A stretch of 64,000 bases of DNA, from NCBI RefSeq assembly GCF_015278315.1, contig NZ_JADIJE010000002.1, positions 248,001-312,000 of the forward strand. The letters run 5' to 3'. Origin of the DNA: Microbacterium ureisolvens. GTDB taxonomy: Bacteria > Actinomycetota > Actinomycetes > Actinomycetales > Microbacteriaceae. Positions 17,045 to 25,195 of the stretch are shown here, in pieces (within the stretch, counting starts at the first letter, position 1; every line of letters starts with the position of its first letter). Below the pieces are notes generated by a model that was given only the letters and a program-made list of their open reading frames with translations, was not told the origin of the DNA and did no database searches. The position numbers and the translations under genes are program-made.

Positions 17045-17923
17045 TCAGCGCTCGATGTGGTCGAGGTGGAGCATGCGCGCCAGGTTCTTGTCGAGCTCGT
17101 CGTCGCGGAAGATCTTCTTCCAGTCGTCCTTGATGATCGACTCGCGCCCGTAGTCCATGGCGATGAGGCACGCGTCCGAGAACGGGTTGTCGCCGCGCAG
17201 GCCGTTGGCCAGGGCTACCTGGGTGTGGCCGTACAGGATGCTGCGCGCCGCCGCCTCGGGCACGCCCATGGTGTTGATCGCCTCGTCGAGCGCCTCGTTG
17301 AGGAGCGAGCCGATCATGCAGGCGACGGTCTCCACGAGGGTCGGCTCGAGCTGGGCGAGCTGCTTGACGGTCACGAAGTGCACGTCGATGACGGGCGCGT
17401 AGATCGCGCGGACGGTCGCCTCGACGATCTCCTTGTGCGCGGGGTCGTCGCTCTCGACGGCTGCGATCGCGTCCTGGGGGGCGGCGATGCCGCCGAAGGT
17501 GTCGGCCCACTCCTCCTTGGTGGTGCGCTCGAGGAACACCGACGGGTGGCACGGGTGCGCGACGGCCTGGATGACGTCCTCGCGGGTGGTGAGCAGCCCC
17601 GCGTAGGCGGCGGCCGGGTCGAGCGTCAGCACGATCGCGCCGGACTTCAGCTGCGGCACCAGGTCGGCGGTGACGGGGCCGAGGGCGAGGTCGGGCACGG
17701 CCAGGACGACGATGTCGGCGTCGGCGACGGCGGTCGCGGCATCCGTCAGCTCACGACCCGCGTCGATCGTGCGCTGGCGGCCGGCCGGCGAGTTCTCGAC
17801 GTACCAGACGGTGTGGTCGGTCCCCGCGAGGTTGTTGGACACCCGCATGCCCATCTTGCCGCCGGCGCCGACGACGGCGATCCTGTACGTGGCTGTGCCG
17901 GTGTTCTCAGCGGTGGTGCTCAT
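17045..17923 (-). CDS. apnO: D-apionate oxidoisomerase-like protein
   Basis: A 292-residue dehydrogenase with an N-terminal Rossmann domain (VVGAGGKMGMRVSNNL, around 14-29) and a helical C-terminal domain of the phosphogluconate-dehydrogenase-C type. ApnO oxidises and rearranges D-apionate to 3-oxo-isoapionate in the oxidative apiose pathway, and belongs to this fold class. ATG 17923 has GGAG eight bases before it and overlaps the stop of the upstream gene (ATGA). Its neighbours on both sides are candidate enzymes for the preceding and following steps, which strengthens the call. Another 3-hydroxyacid dehydrogenase activity is the alternative. Confidence 0.76.
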   Translation of the reverse strand: MSTTAENTGTATYRIAVVGAGGKMGMRVSNNLAGTDHTVWYVENSPAGRQRTIDAGRELTDAATAVADADIVVLAVPDLALGPVTADLVPQLKSGAIVLTLDPAAAYAGLLTTREDVIQAVAHPCHPSVFLERTTKEEWADTFGGIAAPQDAIAAVESDDPAHKEIVEATVRAIYAPVIDVHFVTVKQLAQLEPTLVETVACMIGSLLNEALDEAINTMGVPEAAARSILYGHTQVALANGLRGDNPFSDACLIAMDYGRESIIKDDWKKIFRDDELDKNLARMLHLDHIER

Positions 17924-18714
17924 GTCGTGCTCCTCAGGTGTTCGATGGTTCGGCGGGTCCATTCCCGCTCGGTGCGGACGGTGGTCTCGGCATTCCCCTG
18001 CCAGGAGAGCCAGTGCTCGACGACCTCGTTCACGCCGCGCTCGCGCGGGCGCACGGTCTCGAGCAGGTGGGGGTAGTCGTGCAGGCCCTCGCCCATGGGC
18101 GCGCCGCCGTAGGTGAAGCCGACCCAGCCGGGCTGGCGGGCGAAGGCGAAGTCCTTGACGTGCACGTTCTTGACGTGCGGGGCGGTCAGCTCGACGCAGT
18201 CGCGCGGCAGCTCCAGACGGGCCACGACGTTCGCCGGGTCCAGGCAGATGCCCAGCCGCTCGCTGTCGATGCGGGCGACGAGGCCGACGAGGTCTTCCGT
18301 CGCGACCTGCTCGTACGTCTCGAGGGCGAGGTCGACTCCGGATGCCTCGTACGCCGGCAGTGCGGCGCGCAGCCACTCCGCGGCCTGACCGAGGGTGGGG
18401 CGGTTGTCGGGGGAGTACAGCATGCTGCGGACGAGCTTCGCGTCGAAGACGCCGGCCAGCTCGAGGAAGCGGGCGAGCCGGTCGGGCTCGACGCCCTTGG
18501 TGCCGAGCTCGATCGTGAGGCCGAGGTCGCGGGCGGCCGCGGCCGCATCGCTGAGCTCCGCGGCGGTCATGAACTCGAGCGGTGCGTAGTCGCAGATCTG
18601 GAACAGCTCGACCTCGAGCTCCTTCGTGGCCTCGAACGCGCCGACGAGCGACAGCGGCTCGGGCACCTGGTCGGAGTGCTGCCAGAAGAACGCGTACGTG
18701 CCGAGCCCGATCAT
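17920..18714 (-). CDS. oiaC: 3-oxo-isoapionate decarboxylase-like TIM-barrel protein
   Basis: A 264-residue member of the xylose-isomerase-like (AP endonuclease 2) TIM-barrel family. Likely metal ligands are E in LALETYEQ, D in CLDPANV, and H and D in VKNVHVKDF. ATG 18714 is used because the start overlaps the upstream stop (ATGA) and the N-terminus MIGLGTYAFFWQ matches the first barrel strand. OiaC-type enzymes remove CO2 from 3-oxo-isoapionate to give L-erythrulose, which the kinase and isomerases upstream would take to erythrose 4-phosphate. A sugar epimerase of the same family is the alternative. Confidence 0.74.
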   Translation of the reverse strand: MIGLGTYAFFWQHSDQVPEPLSLVGAFEATKELEVELFQICDYAPLEFMTAAELSDAAAAARDLGLTIELGTKGVEPDRLARFLELAGVFDAKLVRSMLYSPDNRPTLGQAAEWLRAALPAYEASGVDLALETYEQVATEDLVGLVARIDSERLGICLDPANVVARLELPRDCVELTAPHVKNVHVKDFAFARQPGWVGFTYGGAPMGEGLHDYPHLLETVRPRERGVNEVVEHWLSWQGNAETTVRTEREWTRRTIEHLRSTT

Positions 18715-19586
18715 GCGTCGACCTCGACCGTGTCTCCGTGAGACGACAGCGGGAGGACGAGACCGTGGGGTTCGCCCTGGGTCTCGTCCTGCCACTGGGG
18801 TCTCACGGACGGGAAGGAGTGCGAGGAGCGGGAGGAGGCGAGGGCGGATGCCTCGTCCAGGACCGCCACGAGCGCGTCAGGGTCGTGCGCGAAACGGCCG
18901 AGGAAGAGGCCGTCGACGCTGTCGCCGAGGCGGGTCAGGAGTCCGGGGCCGGCGGAGCCGCCGTAGATGACGACGCTGCCGGTGCGGGCGGGGTCGGCGT
19001 CGATGGCGGCGCGGAGGGCTCGGGTCACCGCTGCGATGTGGTCGTCGGGGGCGGGTTCGGCGGCGCCGATCGCCCAGACCGGCTCGTAGGCGACGATGAC
19101 CGGGCCCGCGGGAACGTTCTCGAGGTTCGCGGCGAGCTGCTCGACGTTCGCGAGCGCGGCGGCGGGGGTGCCCAGGCGTTCGGCTTCGCCGATGCACAGC
19201 ACCGGGGTGATGCCGTGGGTGAGGGCGGCGGCTGCCTTCGCGGCGGTGACCGTGTCGGTCTCGTCGAACAGGCGGCGTCTCTCGGCGTGGCCGATCTCGG
19301 CGACCTGGACGCCGATCTCGGCGAGCTCGGCGGCGGTGATCTCGCCGGTGTACGCGCCGGGCGGATGCTGCGAGACGTCCTGCGCGCCGACGAGCACCGG
19401 GGTGTTCGCGAACGCGGTGAGACCGGTGGGGATCTGCAGGTAGGTGGGGATCACGAAGAACCGCACCGAACCGTCGGCCACGGCGGGGTGGCCGGCGGCG
19501 CGGATCGCCACGTCGGCGAACCAGGCGCGCGCCCGCTCGTGCCCGAAGTACGTCTTCAGGCTGACCCCCACCGTGACCCCGCTCAT
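18711..19586 (-). CDS. lerI: triosephosphate-isomerase-like L-erythrulose-1-phosphate isomerase
   Basis: A 291-residue TIM-family protein with lysine K11 (SLKTYFGH), the CIGE segment, catalytic Glu in YEPVWAIG and phosphate-binding IYGGSAGPG. It lacks the NWKMN start of true TpiA and resembles LerI, which converts L-erythrulose 1-phosphate to D-erythrulose 4-phosphate in tetritol-using actinobacteria. The enzyme should end near residue 250; here about 40 extra residues follow (from SSRSSHSF), encoded largely by a palindromic element (18736-18808). ATG 19586 overlaps the stop of the RpiB-type gene by one base. Confidence 0.77.
   Translation of the reverse strand: MSGVTVGVSLKTYFGHERARAWFADVAIRAAGHPAVADGSVRFFVIPTYLQIPTGLTAFANTPVLVGAQDVSQHPPGAYTGEITAAELAEIGVQVAEIGHAERRRLFDETDTVTAAKAAAALTHGITPVLCIGEAERLGTPAAALANVEQLAANLENVPAGPVIVAYEPVWAIGAAEPAPDDHIAAVTRALRAAIDADPARTGSVVIYGGSAGPGLLTRLGDSVDGLFLGRFAHDPDALVAVLDEASALASSRSSHSFPSVRPQWQDETQGEPHGLVLPLSSHGDTVEVDA
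18736..18808. repeat. palindromic element inside the 3' end of lerI
   Basis: A nested inverted repeat has outer arms CCGTGAGA (18736-18743) / TCTCACGG (18801-18808) and inner arms AGGACGAGACC (18754-18764) / GGTCTCGTCCT (18780-18790). The architecture is the same as in the tandem element at 6791-7007, with different arm sequence. It stays open in the lerI frame and encodes most of that protein's C-terminal tail. Confidence 0.8.
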
Positions 19587-20056
19587 CAGCAGGAGCCCGT
19601 GGTCTCGTACTCGTCGATGACGGCGACCTTCTCCGCCGAGGCGGAGGTGGTGTCGAACCGGTAGGTGAGCCACTCGCGCACCAGGCGGCGGGCCAGCTCG
19701 ATGCCGACGACGCGCTGGCCCATGGTGAGCACCTGCGCGTTGTTCGAGAGCACGCCGCGCTCGACCGAGAACGAGTCGTGGGCGGTGACGGCGCGGATGC
19801 CGGGCACCTTGTTGGCGGCGATCGCGACGCCCAGGCCTGTGCCGCAGATCAGCAGCGCCCGGTCGGCGTTGCCTTTCGCGACCTGCTGGGCGGCCTCGAT
19901 GGCGACCTTCGGGTAGGGGGTGTGGCCGTCGGCGTCCACACCCACGTCGATGACCAGGGCGACACCGGGGTTGTCCTGAAGATCCTTCTTGAGGATCTCC
20001 TTGTAGTCGAAGCCGGCGTCGTCGGCGCCGATCACGATGCGCAGCGGCTCAGCCAT
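19586..20056 (-). CDS. derI: RpiB-type D-erythrulose-4-phosphate isomerase
   Basis: A 156-residue RpiB/LacAB-fold protein. It has [11 protein letters not shown] at the N-terminus and [13 protein letters not shown] with C71, the active-site base of RpiB enzymes. The C-terminus ends ETTGSC. Instead of ribose 5-phosphate isomerisation, the operon context with an erythrulose kinase and LerI-type isomerase points to DerI, which interconverts D-erythrulose 4-phosphate and D-erythrose 4-phosphate. ATG 20056 overlaps the kinase stop by 8 bases. Confidence 0.8.
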   Translation of the reverse strand: MAEPLRIVIGADDAGFDYKEILKKDLQDNPGVALVIDVGVDADGHTPYPKVAIEAAQQVAKGNADRALLICGTGLGVAIAANKVPGIRAVTAHDSFSVERGVLSNNAQVLTMGQRVVGIELARRLVREWLTYRFDTTSASAEKVAVIDEYETTGSC

Positions 20057-21809
20057 GTGCGTTCTCCTTCTGGTTCTCGGCCGCGAGCGTCTCGGCGGCG
20101 AGCGTTTCTCCGATGGCGGTCACGATGAGCGCGAGCGAGATCGCGCCCGGGTCGGGCGTGCCCACGCTGTTCTGACCGTGCGTACGGGCACGGCCCATGC
20201 GCGGCAGCAGGTCGGCGGTCGCGGTCGCGGCGCGGGTTGCGGCATCCGCCGCCGTCCGCCAGGCGTCGGTGAGTGAGGCGCCGGCGTCCACGGCGTGGGT
20301 CAGCGCCGAGCTGAAGGGCACGAGTGCGTCGACGAGGGTCTTGTCGCCCACCTCGGCCTTGCCGTAGTCGGTGACGCCGCGGGAGCCGGCCGCGACACCG
20401 GCGGCGATGGCGGCCGAATCCGGGCGGCCCTCGTCGCCGAGCCCCCGGGCGACCGCGTTCAGGATGACGCCCCACAGTGCGCCGGACGTGCCGCCGGCCT
20501 TGTCGCTCCAGGCGTCGGCGGCGCGGGCGAGCGTGGTGCGGGCACCTGCCCCGGCGTCGACGGCTGTCGTGGCGGCGCGAAGGGCCGCGTGCGATCCGCG
20601 CTGCATGCCGATGCCGTGGTCGCCGTCTCCCGCGATCGCGTCGATGCGGCCCAGCTCGTCCACGTGCGCATCCACCGTCTCGGCGATCGTGCGCACCGCG
20701 GCGAGCACCGTCCGGGCGACGGAGCGGGATGACTCGTCCCCGGGCTCGATGACGTCGGCCACTGTCGCGGCGGCTGTCGAGGCATCCGTCCGCTCCTGCG
20801 GCGCGACGGAGCCGCGCCGGTAGGACGGCGTGTCCACGGGGGCCTCCCACAGCTCGGCGAGCTCTTCGTCGAGCCAGAACAGGGTGAGCGAGGTGCCGGC
20901 CATGTCGAAGCTCGTGCAGTACTCGCCCACGTGCGGGTCGACGAGCTCCAGGCGGGCGTCCTGGAGCAGCTGTGCGATGCGCCGGTAGACGACGAACATC
21001 TCCTCGTACTTCAGCGACCCCAGGCCGTTGAGGATCGGCACCACGCGGGCGCCCTCGACGGTCACGCCCTCGGGCACCTCGGCGAGCAGCTTCTCGACCA
21101 GCAGCTGCGCGAGCCCGTCGGCGGTGGGGATGCCGGTCTCGTCGATGCCGGGCTCGCCGTGGATGCCCAGCCCGATCGCCATCCGCCCCTCCGGCACGGT
21201 GAAGAGCGCCTGCTCGGCGCCGGGCAGCGTGCACCCGGTGAACGCCACCCCGAACGACCGCGTGCGCTCGTTCGCGTGACGGGCGAGGCGCGTCACCTCG
21301 GCGAGGTCGGCGCCCGCCGCCGCCGCGGCGCCGGCGATGCGGAACACCGTCAGGTCGCCGGCGATGCCGCGCCGCTTGTGCTTCTCGTCCGCCCTCGCCG
21401 ACACGATGTCGTCGGTCACCGTGACCGTCTCGCAGGCGATGCCGTCGGCCCTCAGCCGCTCCTGTGCGGCGTCGAAGTTCAGCACATCGCCGGCGTAGTT
21501 GCCATAGCTGAAGAACACGCCGCCGCCGTTATCGGCGGCCTTCGCGACCGCGTACACCTGCTGCGTCGAGGGCGACGCGAACAGGTTGCCCATCGCCGCG
21601 CCGTGCGCGAGGCCGGGGCCGACGAGCCCGCCGAACGCGGGGTAGTGGCCCGAGCCGCCGCCGACGACCACCGCGACCTGACCGGCCGGCGACACCGTCG
21701 AGCGCACCACGCCGCCCGGCACCCGGCGGACGTACCGCCCGTTCGCCGCGACGAAGCCGTCGATCATCTCGTCGGCGAAGTCCGCCGGCTCGTTCCAGAG
21801 TCGGGTCAT
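20049..21809 (-). CDS. lerK: DhaK/DhaL-type L-erythrulose kinase
   Basis: A 586-residue single-chain ATP-dependent kinase of the dihydroxyacetone kinase family. The DhaK half (1 to about 330) has GGGSGHYPA (50-58) and GIHGEPG with H217, which binds the keto-sugar covalently. The DhaL half has AGDGDHG (around 393-399), whose aspartates bind Mg-ATP. ATG 21809 overlaps the MFS stop (ATGA). Such kinases phosphorylate L-erythrulose to the 1-phosphate in tetritol pathways (LerK). A plain dihydroxyacetone kinase is the alternative, but the two adjacent isomerases favour the tetrulose role. Confidence 0.82.
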   Translation of the reverse strand: MTRLWNEPADFADEMIDGFVAANGRYVRRVPGGVVRSTVSPAGQVAVVVGGGSGHYPAFGGLVGPGLAHGAAMGNLFASPSTQQVYAVAKAADNGGGVFFSYGNYAGDVLNFDAAQERLRADGIACETVTVTDDIVSARADEKHKRRGIAGDLTVFRIAGAAAAAGADLAEVTRLARHANERTRSFGVAFTGCTLPGAEQALFTVPEGRMAIGLGIHGEPGIDETGIPTADGLAQLLVEKLLAEVPEGVTVEGARVVPILNGLGSLKYEEMFVVYRRIAQLLQDARLELVDPHVGEYCTSFDMAGTSLTLFWLDEELAELWEAPVDTPSYRRGSVAPQERTDASTAAATVADVIEPGDESSRSVARTVLAAVRTIAETVDAHVDELGRIDAIAGDGDHGIGMQRGSHAALRAATTAVDAGAGARTTLARAADAWSDKAGGTSGALWGVILNAVARGLGDEGRPDSAAIAAGVAAGSRGVTDYGKAEVGDKTLVDALVPFSSALTHAVDAGASLTDAWRTAADAATRAATATADLLPRMGRARTHGQNSVGTPDPGAISLALIVTAIGETLAAETLAAENQKENAHG

Positions 21810-23221
21810 CGCGCGTCGCCCCGGGGGTCTGCCGCGGTGCGCAGGGCCTCCGCGTCGACGGCGGCATCGGCGGCCGTGTCGTCGACGTCGACCGGGCTGA
21901 TGCGGTTGCTGCGGGCCAGCAGCACCATGAGCACCGCCGAGACGAGCATGACGAAGCCGACGATGAACATCGGGATCTCGTAGCCACCGGTCCAGTCGTG
22001 CACCGCACCGGTGATGAACGGGGCCGAGAAGCCGGCGAGGTTGCCGATCGTGTTGATGAGCGCGACGCCCGCCGCCGCGGCGGCACCCGTCAGGAAGCGC
22101 GTCGGCAGCGTCCAGAAGTTCGGGAGCGCGGCGAAGATGGCGCACGCCGTGATCGTGATGACGGCGATCGTCGCGGCGGGCGACCCCATGAACAGCGCGA
22201 GGGGGATGCTGATGGCCCCGGCGATCGCAGGACCGGCGATGTGCCACGTCTTGAGTCCGCGCTTGGAGGCGTCGCGCGACCAGAAGTACATGACGATCGC
22301 GGCCGGCAGGTACGGGATCGCGGTGATGAGGCCCTTCTGCAGCGTGTCGAAGGTCTGGCCGGTCTGGGCCTGGAAGCCCTCGATGATGGTCGGCAGGAAG
22401 AACGCCAGCGCGTACAGGCCGTAGATGAAGCCGAAGTAGATGAACGAGAGCACCCAGACGCGGCCGCTCTTGAAGGCGAAGCGCGCCGAGACGTGGCCCT
22501 GCTCCTTCTTCTGCGTGGCCGCCTTCTCGCGGTCGAGCGCGTCGGTCAGCCAGACCTGCTCCTCGCGCGTCAGCCACTTGGCGTCGGCCGGCTTGTCCTT
22601 GAGGTAGAACCACGCGATGATGCCGACCACGATCGCCGGGATCGCGACGCCGAAGAACATGAAGCGCCAGCCCTCGAGGCCGAAGAACACCTCGTGCTGC
22701 TGGATGAGCCAGCCGGCCAGCGGGGCGCCGATGACGGTGGTGAGCGGCTGCGCCAGGTAGAAGAGCATCAGGATGCGGCCGCGGTACTGCGCGGGCACCC
22801 AGAGGCTCAGGAAGAGGATGGCGCCCGGGAAGAAGCCGGCCTCGGCGACGCCGAGGAGGAAGCGCAGCACGACGAGCTGCTCGAAGTTCTGAACCCACGT
22901 GAACAGAAGGGCGACGATGCCCCAGCTGACCATGATGCGCGAGAGCCAGCGGCGGGCGCCGAACTTGTGCAGCGCCAGGTTCGAGGGCACCTCGAGCAGG
23001 ATGTAGCCGATGAAGAAGACGCCCGACGCGAAGCCGAACTGCGCGGCGGAGAGCGCCAGGTCTTCGTTCATGCCGTTCGGAGCGGCGAACCCGATCGCGG
23101 TGCGGTCGAGGTAGTTGATGAAGAACATCAGCGCGACGAACGGCACGAGGCGGATCGACACCTTGCGGATCGTCGAGCGCGCGACCGCTGGCGCGTCGGC
23201 GGTGATCTGATTCTGGTCCAC
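21806..23221 (-). CDS. MFS transporter, anion:cation symporter (ACS) family
   Basis: A 471-residue inner-membrane carrier with about 12 membrane segments and a large central loop (around 205-255). N-terminal INYLDRTAIGFAAP and RFLLGVAEAGFFPGAI are typical of the ACS family of sugar-acid and dicarboxylate importers. It starts at GTG 23221 with AGGAG before it. As first gene of the operon it would import the starting compound, plausibly D-apionate, an apionolactone or a tetronic acid; family habits favour a carboxylate. The upstream site at 23270-23286 would place it under GntR control. Confidence 0.88.
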   Translation of the reverse strand: MDQNQITADAPAVARSTIRKVSIRLVPFVALMFFINYLDRTAIGFAAPNGMNEDLALSAAQFGFASGVFFIGYILLEVPSNLALHKFGARRWLSRIMVSWGIVALLFTWVQNFEQLVVLRFLLGVAEAGFFPGAILFLSLWVPAQYRGRILMLFYLAQPLTTVIGAPLAGWLIQQHEVFFGLEGWRFMFFGVAIPAIVVGIIAWFYLKDKPADAKWLTREEQVWLTDALDREKAATQKKEQGHVSARFAFKSGRVWVLSFIYFGFIYGLYALAFFLPTIIEGFQAQTGQTFDTLQKGLITAIPYLPAAIVMYFWSRDASKRGLKTWHIAGPAIAGAISIPLALFMGSPAATIAVITITACAIFAALPNFWTLPTRFLTGAAAAAGVALINTIGNLAGFSAPFITGAVHDWTGGYEIPMFIVGFVMLVSAVLMVLLARSNRISPVDVDDTAADAAVDAEALRTAADPRGDAR

Positions 23222-23269
23222 GGTGACTCCTGCTCATCGACGGTGATCGAGGTGGTTTCCGGACCATTG

Positions 23270-23286
23270 TGACAAACCGGTTGACC
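23270..23286. promoter_or_regulatory. GntR-type operator before the apiose operon
   Basis: The 17 bases TGACAAACCGGTTGACC are identical to 26592-26608 in front of the GntR/lipoprotein pair and are centred on the palindrome AACCGGTT. The site lies 49 bases before the MFS start. The GntR/FCD protein at 26652 is the obvious binder. Confidence 0.75.
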
Positions 23287-23318
23287 AATTGCAAGCGCGG
23301 CGAACGGATGCCGGAGGC

Positions 23319-25010
23319 TCAGCCGATCCGCCGCGTCGCGGCATCTGCGATCTCGAACTCGAGCGTCTCACCGGCGGCGTCCCCGGTCGTGATCCGCAGC
23401 TCGTGGGCGCCGAAGCGCTGCGACCACACGTCGGGCGTGCCCGCGTGGGCGGCGATCGCCTCCTGCGCGTCGGCGTCGTCGAAGTCCTCGTACACGACCC
23501 AGTCTCCGCTGCCGACCCTCTCGGTCTTCGCTCGATCCGGGCCGCACAGCCAGGCCGCGATGAGCACCGTCGCCCCCGCTTCGGCGCGGGCGCGGAGGCC
23601 GTCGAGCGTCGCGCGGGGTAGGCGGCTGCCGGCGACGACGACGAGTCCGGCATCCGCCAGCTGATCGGCCCGCACGTGCTCGTCGAACGCGAGCACCCCG
23701 CGGGTCGCCTGGAACAGCCCGTGCAGGCGCGTGGGCTCTGTGGCACCGGCGTCGAGCGGGAATCGCGACCGCGGGATGCCGTTGAGGCCGTGGCGCGGGA
23801 AGTCGTAACCGGGGATGTGCAGGCAGCTGCCGTGCGCGGGGAGCTGCCCGTGGCTGAGGGCGTGCCACGCCGCGAAGACGCTCTGCGAAGCGGCGGGCGC
23901 CGTCGCCTGCCGGTTTCCGAACGGCCGCTCGCCGCGGCCGAAGTCGCTGTCGTCGGCATGCACGAGGGCGATGTCGGGACGCGCGTCGCGGTGGCTCCAG
24001 CGCAGCGGATGCCGGGGCACGAAGTCCTTCGCGAACTCCAGCCACACCTCGCCGTGCGCCGTGCGCGCGAAGCGGCCCTGGCCGAGGTGGCGGGTGAGCA
24101 CATCGATGTTCTCGACGAAGAGCCGCGTCGGTGCGAACAGGTACGCCAGGCGCAGGGCCGAGGCGAACTCGGCGGGGGAGTGACCGGGGAAGCCGGGGGC
24201 CCGCGTGGTCCACGGCCCGACGTCGGGACCCCAGAGGTCGGCGCATATCCACAGCTCGCGGTCGTACTGGAGGGCGGCGCCGAGCGCGGTGCCGAGCTGC
24301 AGCGGCTGGAACGACTCCTTCATGACCTTGGGTGCCGGGGTCATGCCGGCCCGCGCGAGCGCGTGGAACATGACGGGGAACACCTGCTCCGAGAGCACCG
24401 GCACCGGCCGGCCGCCGGCCTGGCTCACCGCGTCTGCGATGTCGGTCGTGAGCGCTCGCACCGTGTCGTCGATCACGTCGAGGGCGGCTGCGGCGTCGAG
24501 TCCGTCGGTCTGCCCGAAGTGGGGGAGATGCGCGTCGTGCCGGTACTGGTCGGCGTGGATCTGCAGGTGCTCGGGCTCGTCGTAGAGCACGCCTTCGAGC
24601 ACTCCGGATGCGGCTGCGTCGCGCACCAGTTCCGCCGGCAGGTCGTACCGGTTGGTGCCGTCGGCGTGCGGGCCGTTGATGTTGCCGTACTCGTTGCCGA
24701 GCACGAGGCCGATGCCGGCCGCGGCGAGGTCGTCGAAGAGGGCCGCGTGATCCTCTTGCGTCGGGATCACGTGGTGCACGTAGAAGTCGGCGCCCAGCTC
24801 GCGCAGCTGCGCCGTGAACTCGGCCGGCGTCGGCGCCGGGTCCTGAGAGGCGATGGGGATGCCGGTGCCCGTGCGCATGATGTCGTCCGACGCGCCGCCC
24901 GCCCAGGGATCGTGGAACGCGACGACGGGGCCCTGGATGCCGAGCGAGGGCCGGGCGGTGGGTTCCCGGTCGGGCGTGGCCGGGGCGGGAACGGGGGAGG
25001 GCGCGGACAG
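23319..25010 (-). CDS. uncharacterised glycosidase-like protein with apparent CTG start
   Basis: I do not recognise this family. The 563-residue frame has no ATG, GTG or TTG before the conserved-looking start of the fold. CTG 25010 is chosen because a good GAGGAG (25018-25023) sits 7 bases before it; ATG 24878 would drop a hydrophobic strand (GPVVAFHDPW). The first about 360 residues read like a TIM barrel with acidic strand ends (LYDEPEH, VLSEQVFP, VMKESF, CADLWGP, LFVENIDVL). Residues about 400-530 resemble the glutamine-amidotransferase-like trimerisation domain of GH42 galactosidases (LVVVAGSRLPRATLDGL). It lies between two copies of the GntR-type site, so it probably belongs to the apiose regulon. 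Confidence 0.7.
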   Translation of the reverse strand: MSAPSPVPAPATPDREPTARPSLGIQGPVVAFHDPWAGGASDDIMRTGTGIPIASQDPAPTPAEFTAQLRELGADFYVHHVIPTQEDHAALFDDLAAAGIGLVLGNEYGNINGPHADGTNRYDLPAELVRDAAASGVLEGVLYDEPEHLQIHADQYRHDAHLPHFGQTDGLDAAAALDVIDDTVRALTTDIADAVSQAGGRPVPVLSEQVFPVMFHALARAGMTPAPKVMKESFQPLQLGTALGAALQYDRELWICADLWGPDVGPWTTRAPGFPGHSPAEFASALRLAYLFAPTRLFVENIDVLTRHLGQGRFARTAHGEVWLEFAKDFVPRHPLRWSHRDARPDIALVHADDSDFGRGERPFGNRQATAPAASQSVFAAWHALSHGQLPAHGSCLHIPGYDFPRHGLNGIPRSRFPLDAGATEPTRLHGLFQATRGVLAFDEHVRADQLADAGLVVVAGSRLPRATLDGLRARAEAGATVLIAAWLCGPDRAKTERVGSGDWVVYEDFDDADAQEAIAAHAGTPDVWSQRFGAHELRITTGDAAGETLEFEIADAATRRIG

Positions 25011-25147
25011 GGTGGGGCTCCTCGGGTCGGGTCGGGTGCGGTCGGGCCGCGTGCGGGTCGCGGGCGGGTGCGGTCGCGGGCGGGTGGAGAGGGTGACGGA
25101 GACTGCGGGCGTGGCGGGGCGCGCCGACGGGCCGACGGCGCCGAGAC

Positions 25148-25188
25148 GGTGCGGGAGCCGGCACCCCCCCGGAGCCGGCTGCCGCACC
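25148..25188 (-). terminator. terminator-like hairpin after the lipoprotein gene
   Basis: A 15-base inverted repeat with one mismatch (25148-25162, 25174-25188), 7 bases past the TAG of the binding-protein gene. It separates that gene from the CTG-start gene, which then needs its own promoter or read-through. The gap 25024-25046 also holds four GGG runs. Confidence 0.6.
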
Positions 25189-25195
25189 CGACGTG

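Noticed and set aside
20049..23294. A single 1081-codon frame that would fuse an N-terminal extension to the erythrulose kinase
   Set aside because: The extension is another frame of the MFS gene; the kinase start at 21809 overlaps the MFS stop in the usual ATGA manner.
25024..25046. G-quadruplex acting on the CTG-start gene
   Set aside because: Four GGG runs fit the simple pattern, but such runs are frequent by chance at this GC content and the mRNA carries the C-rich strand.
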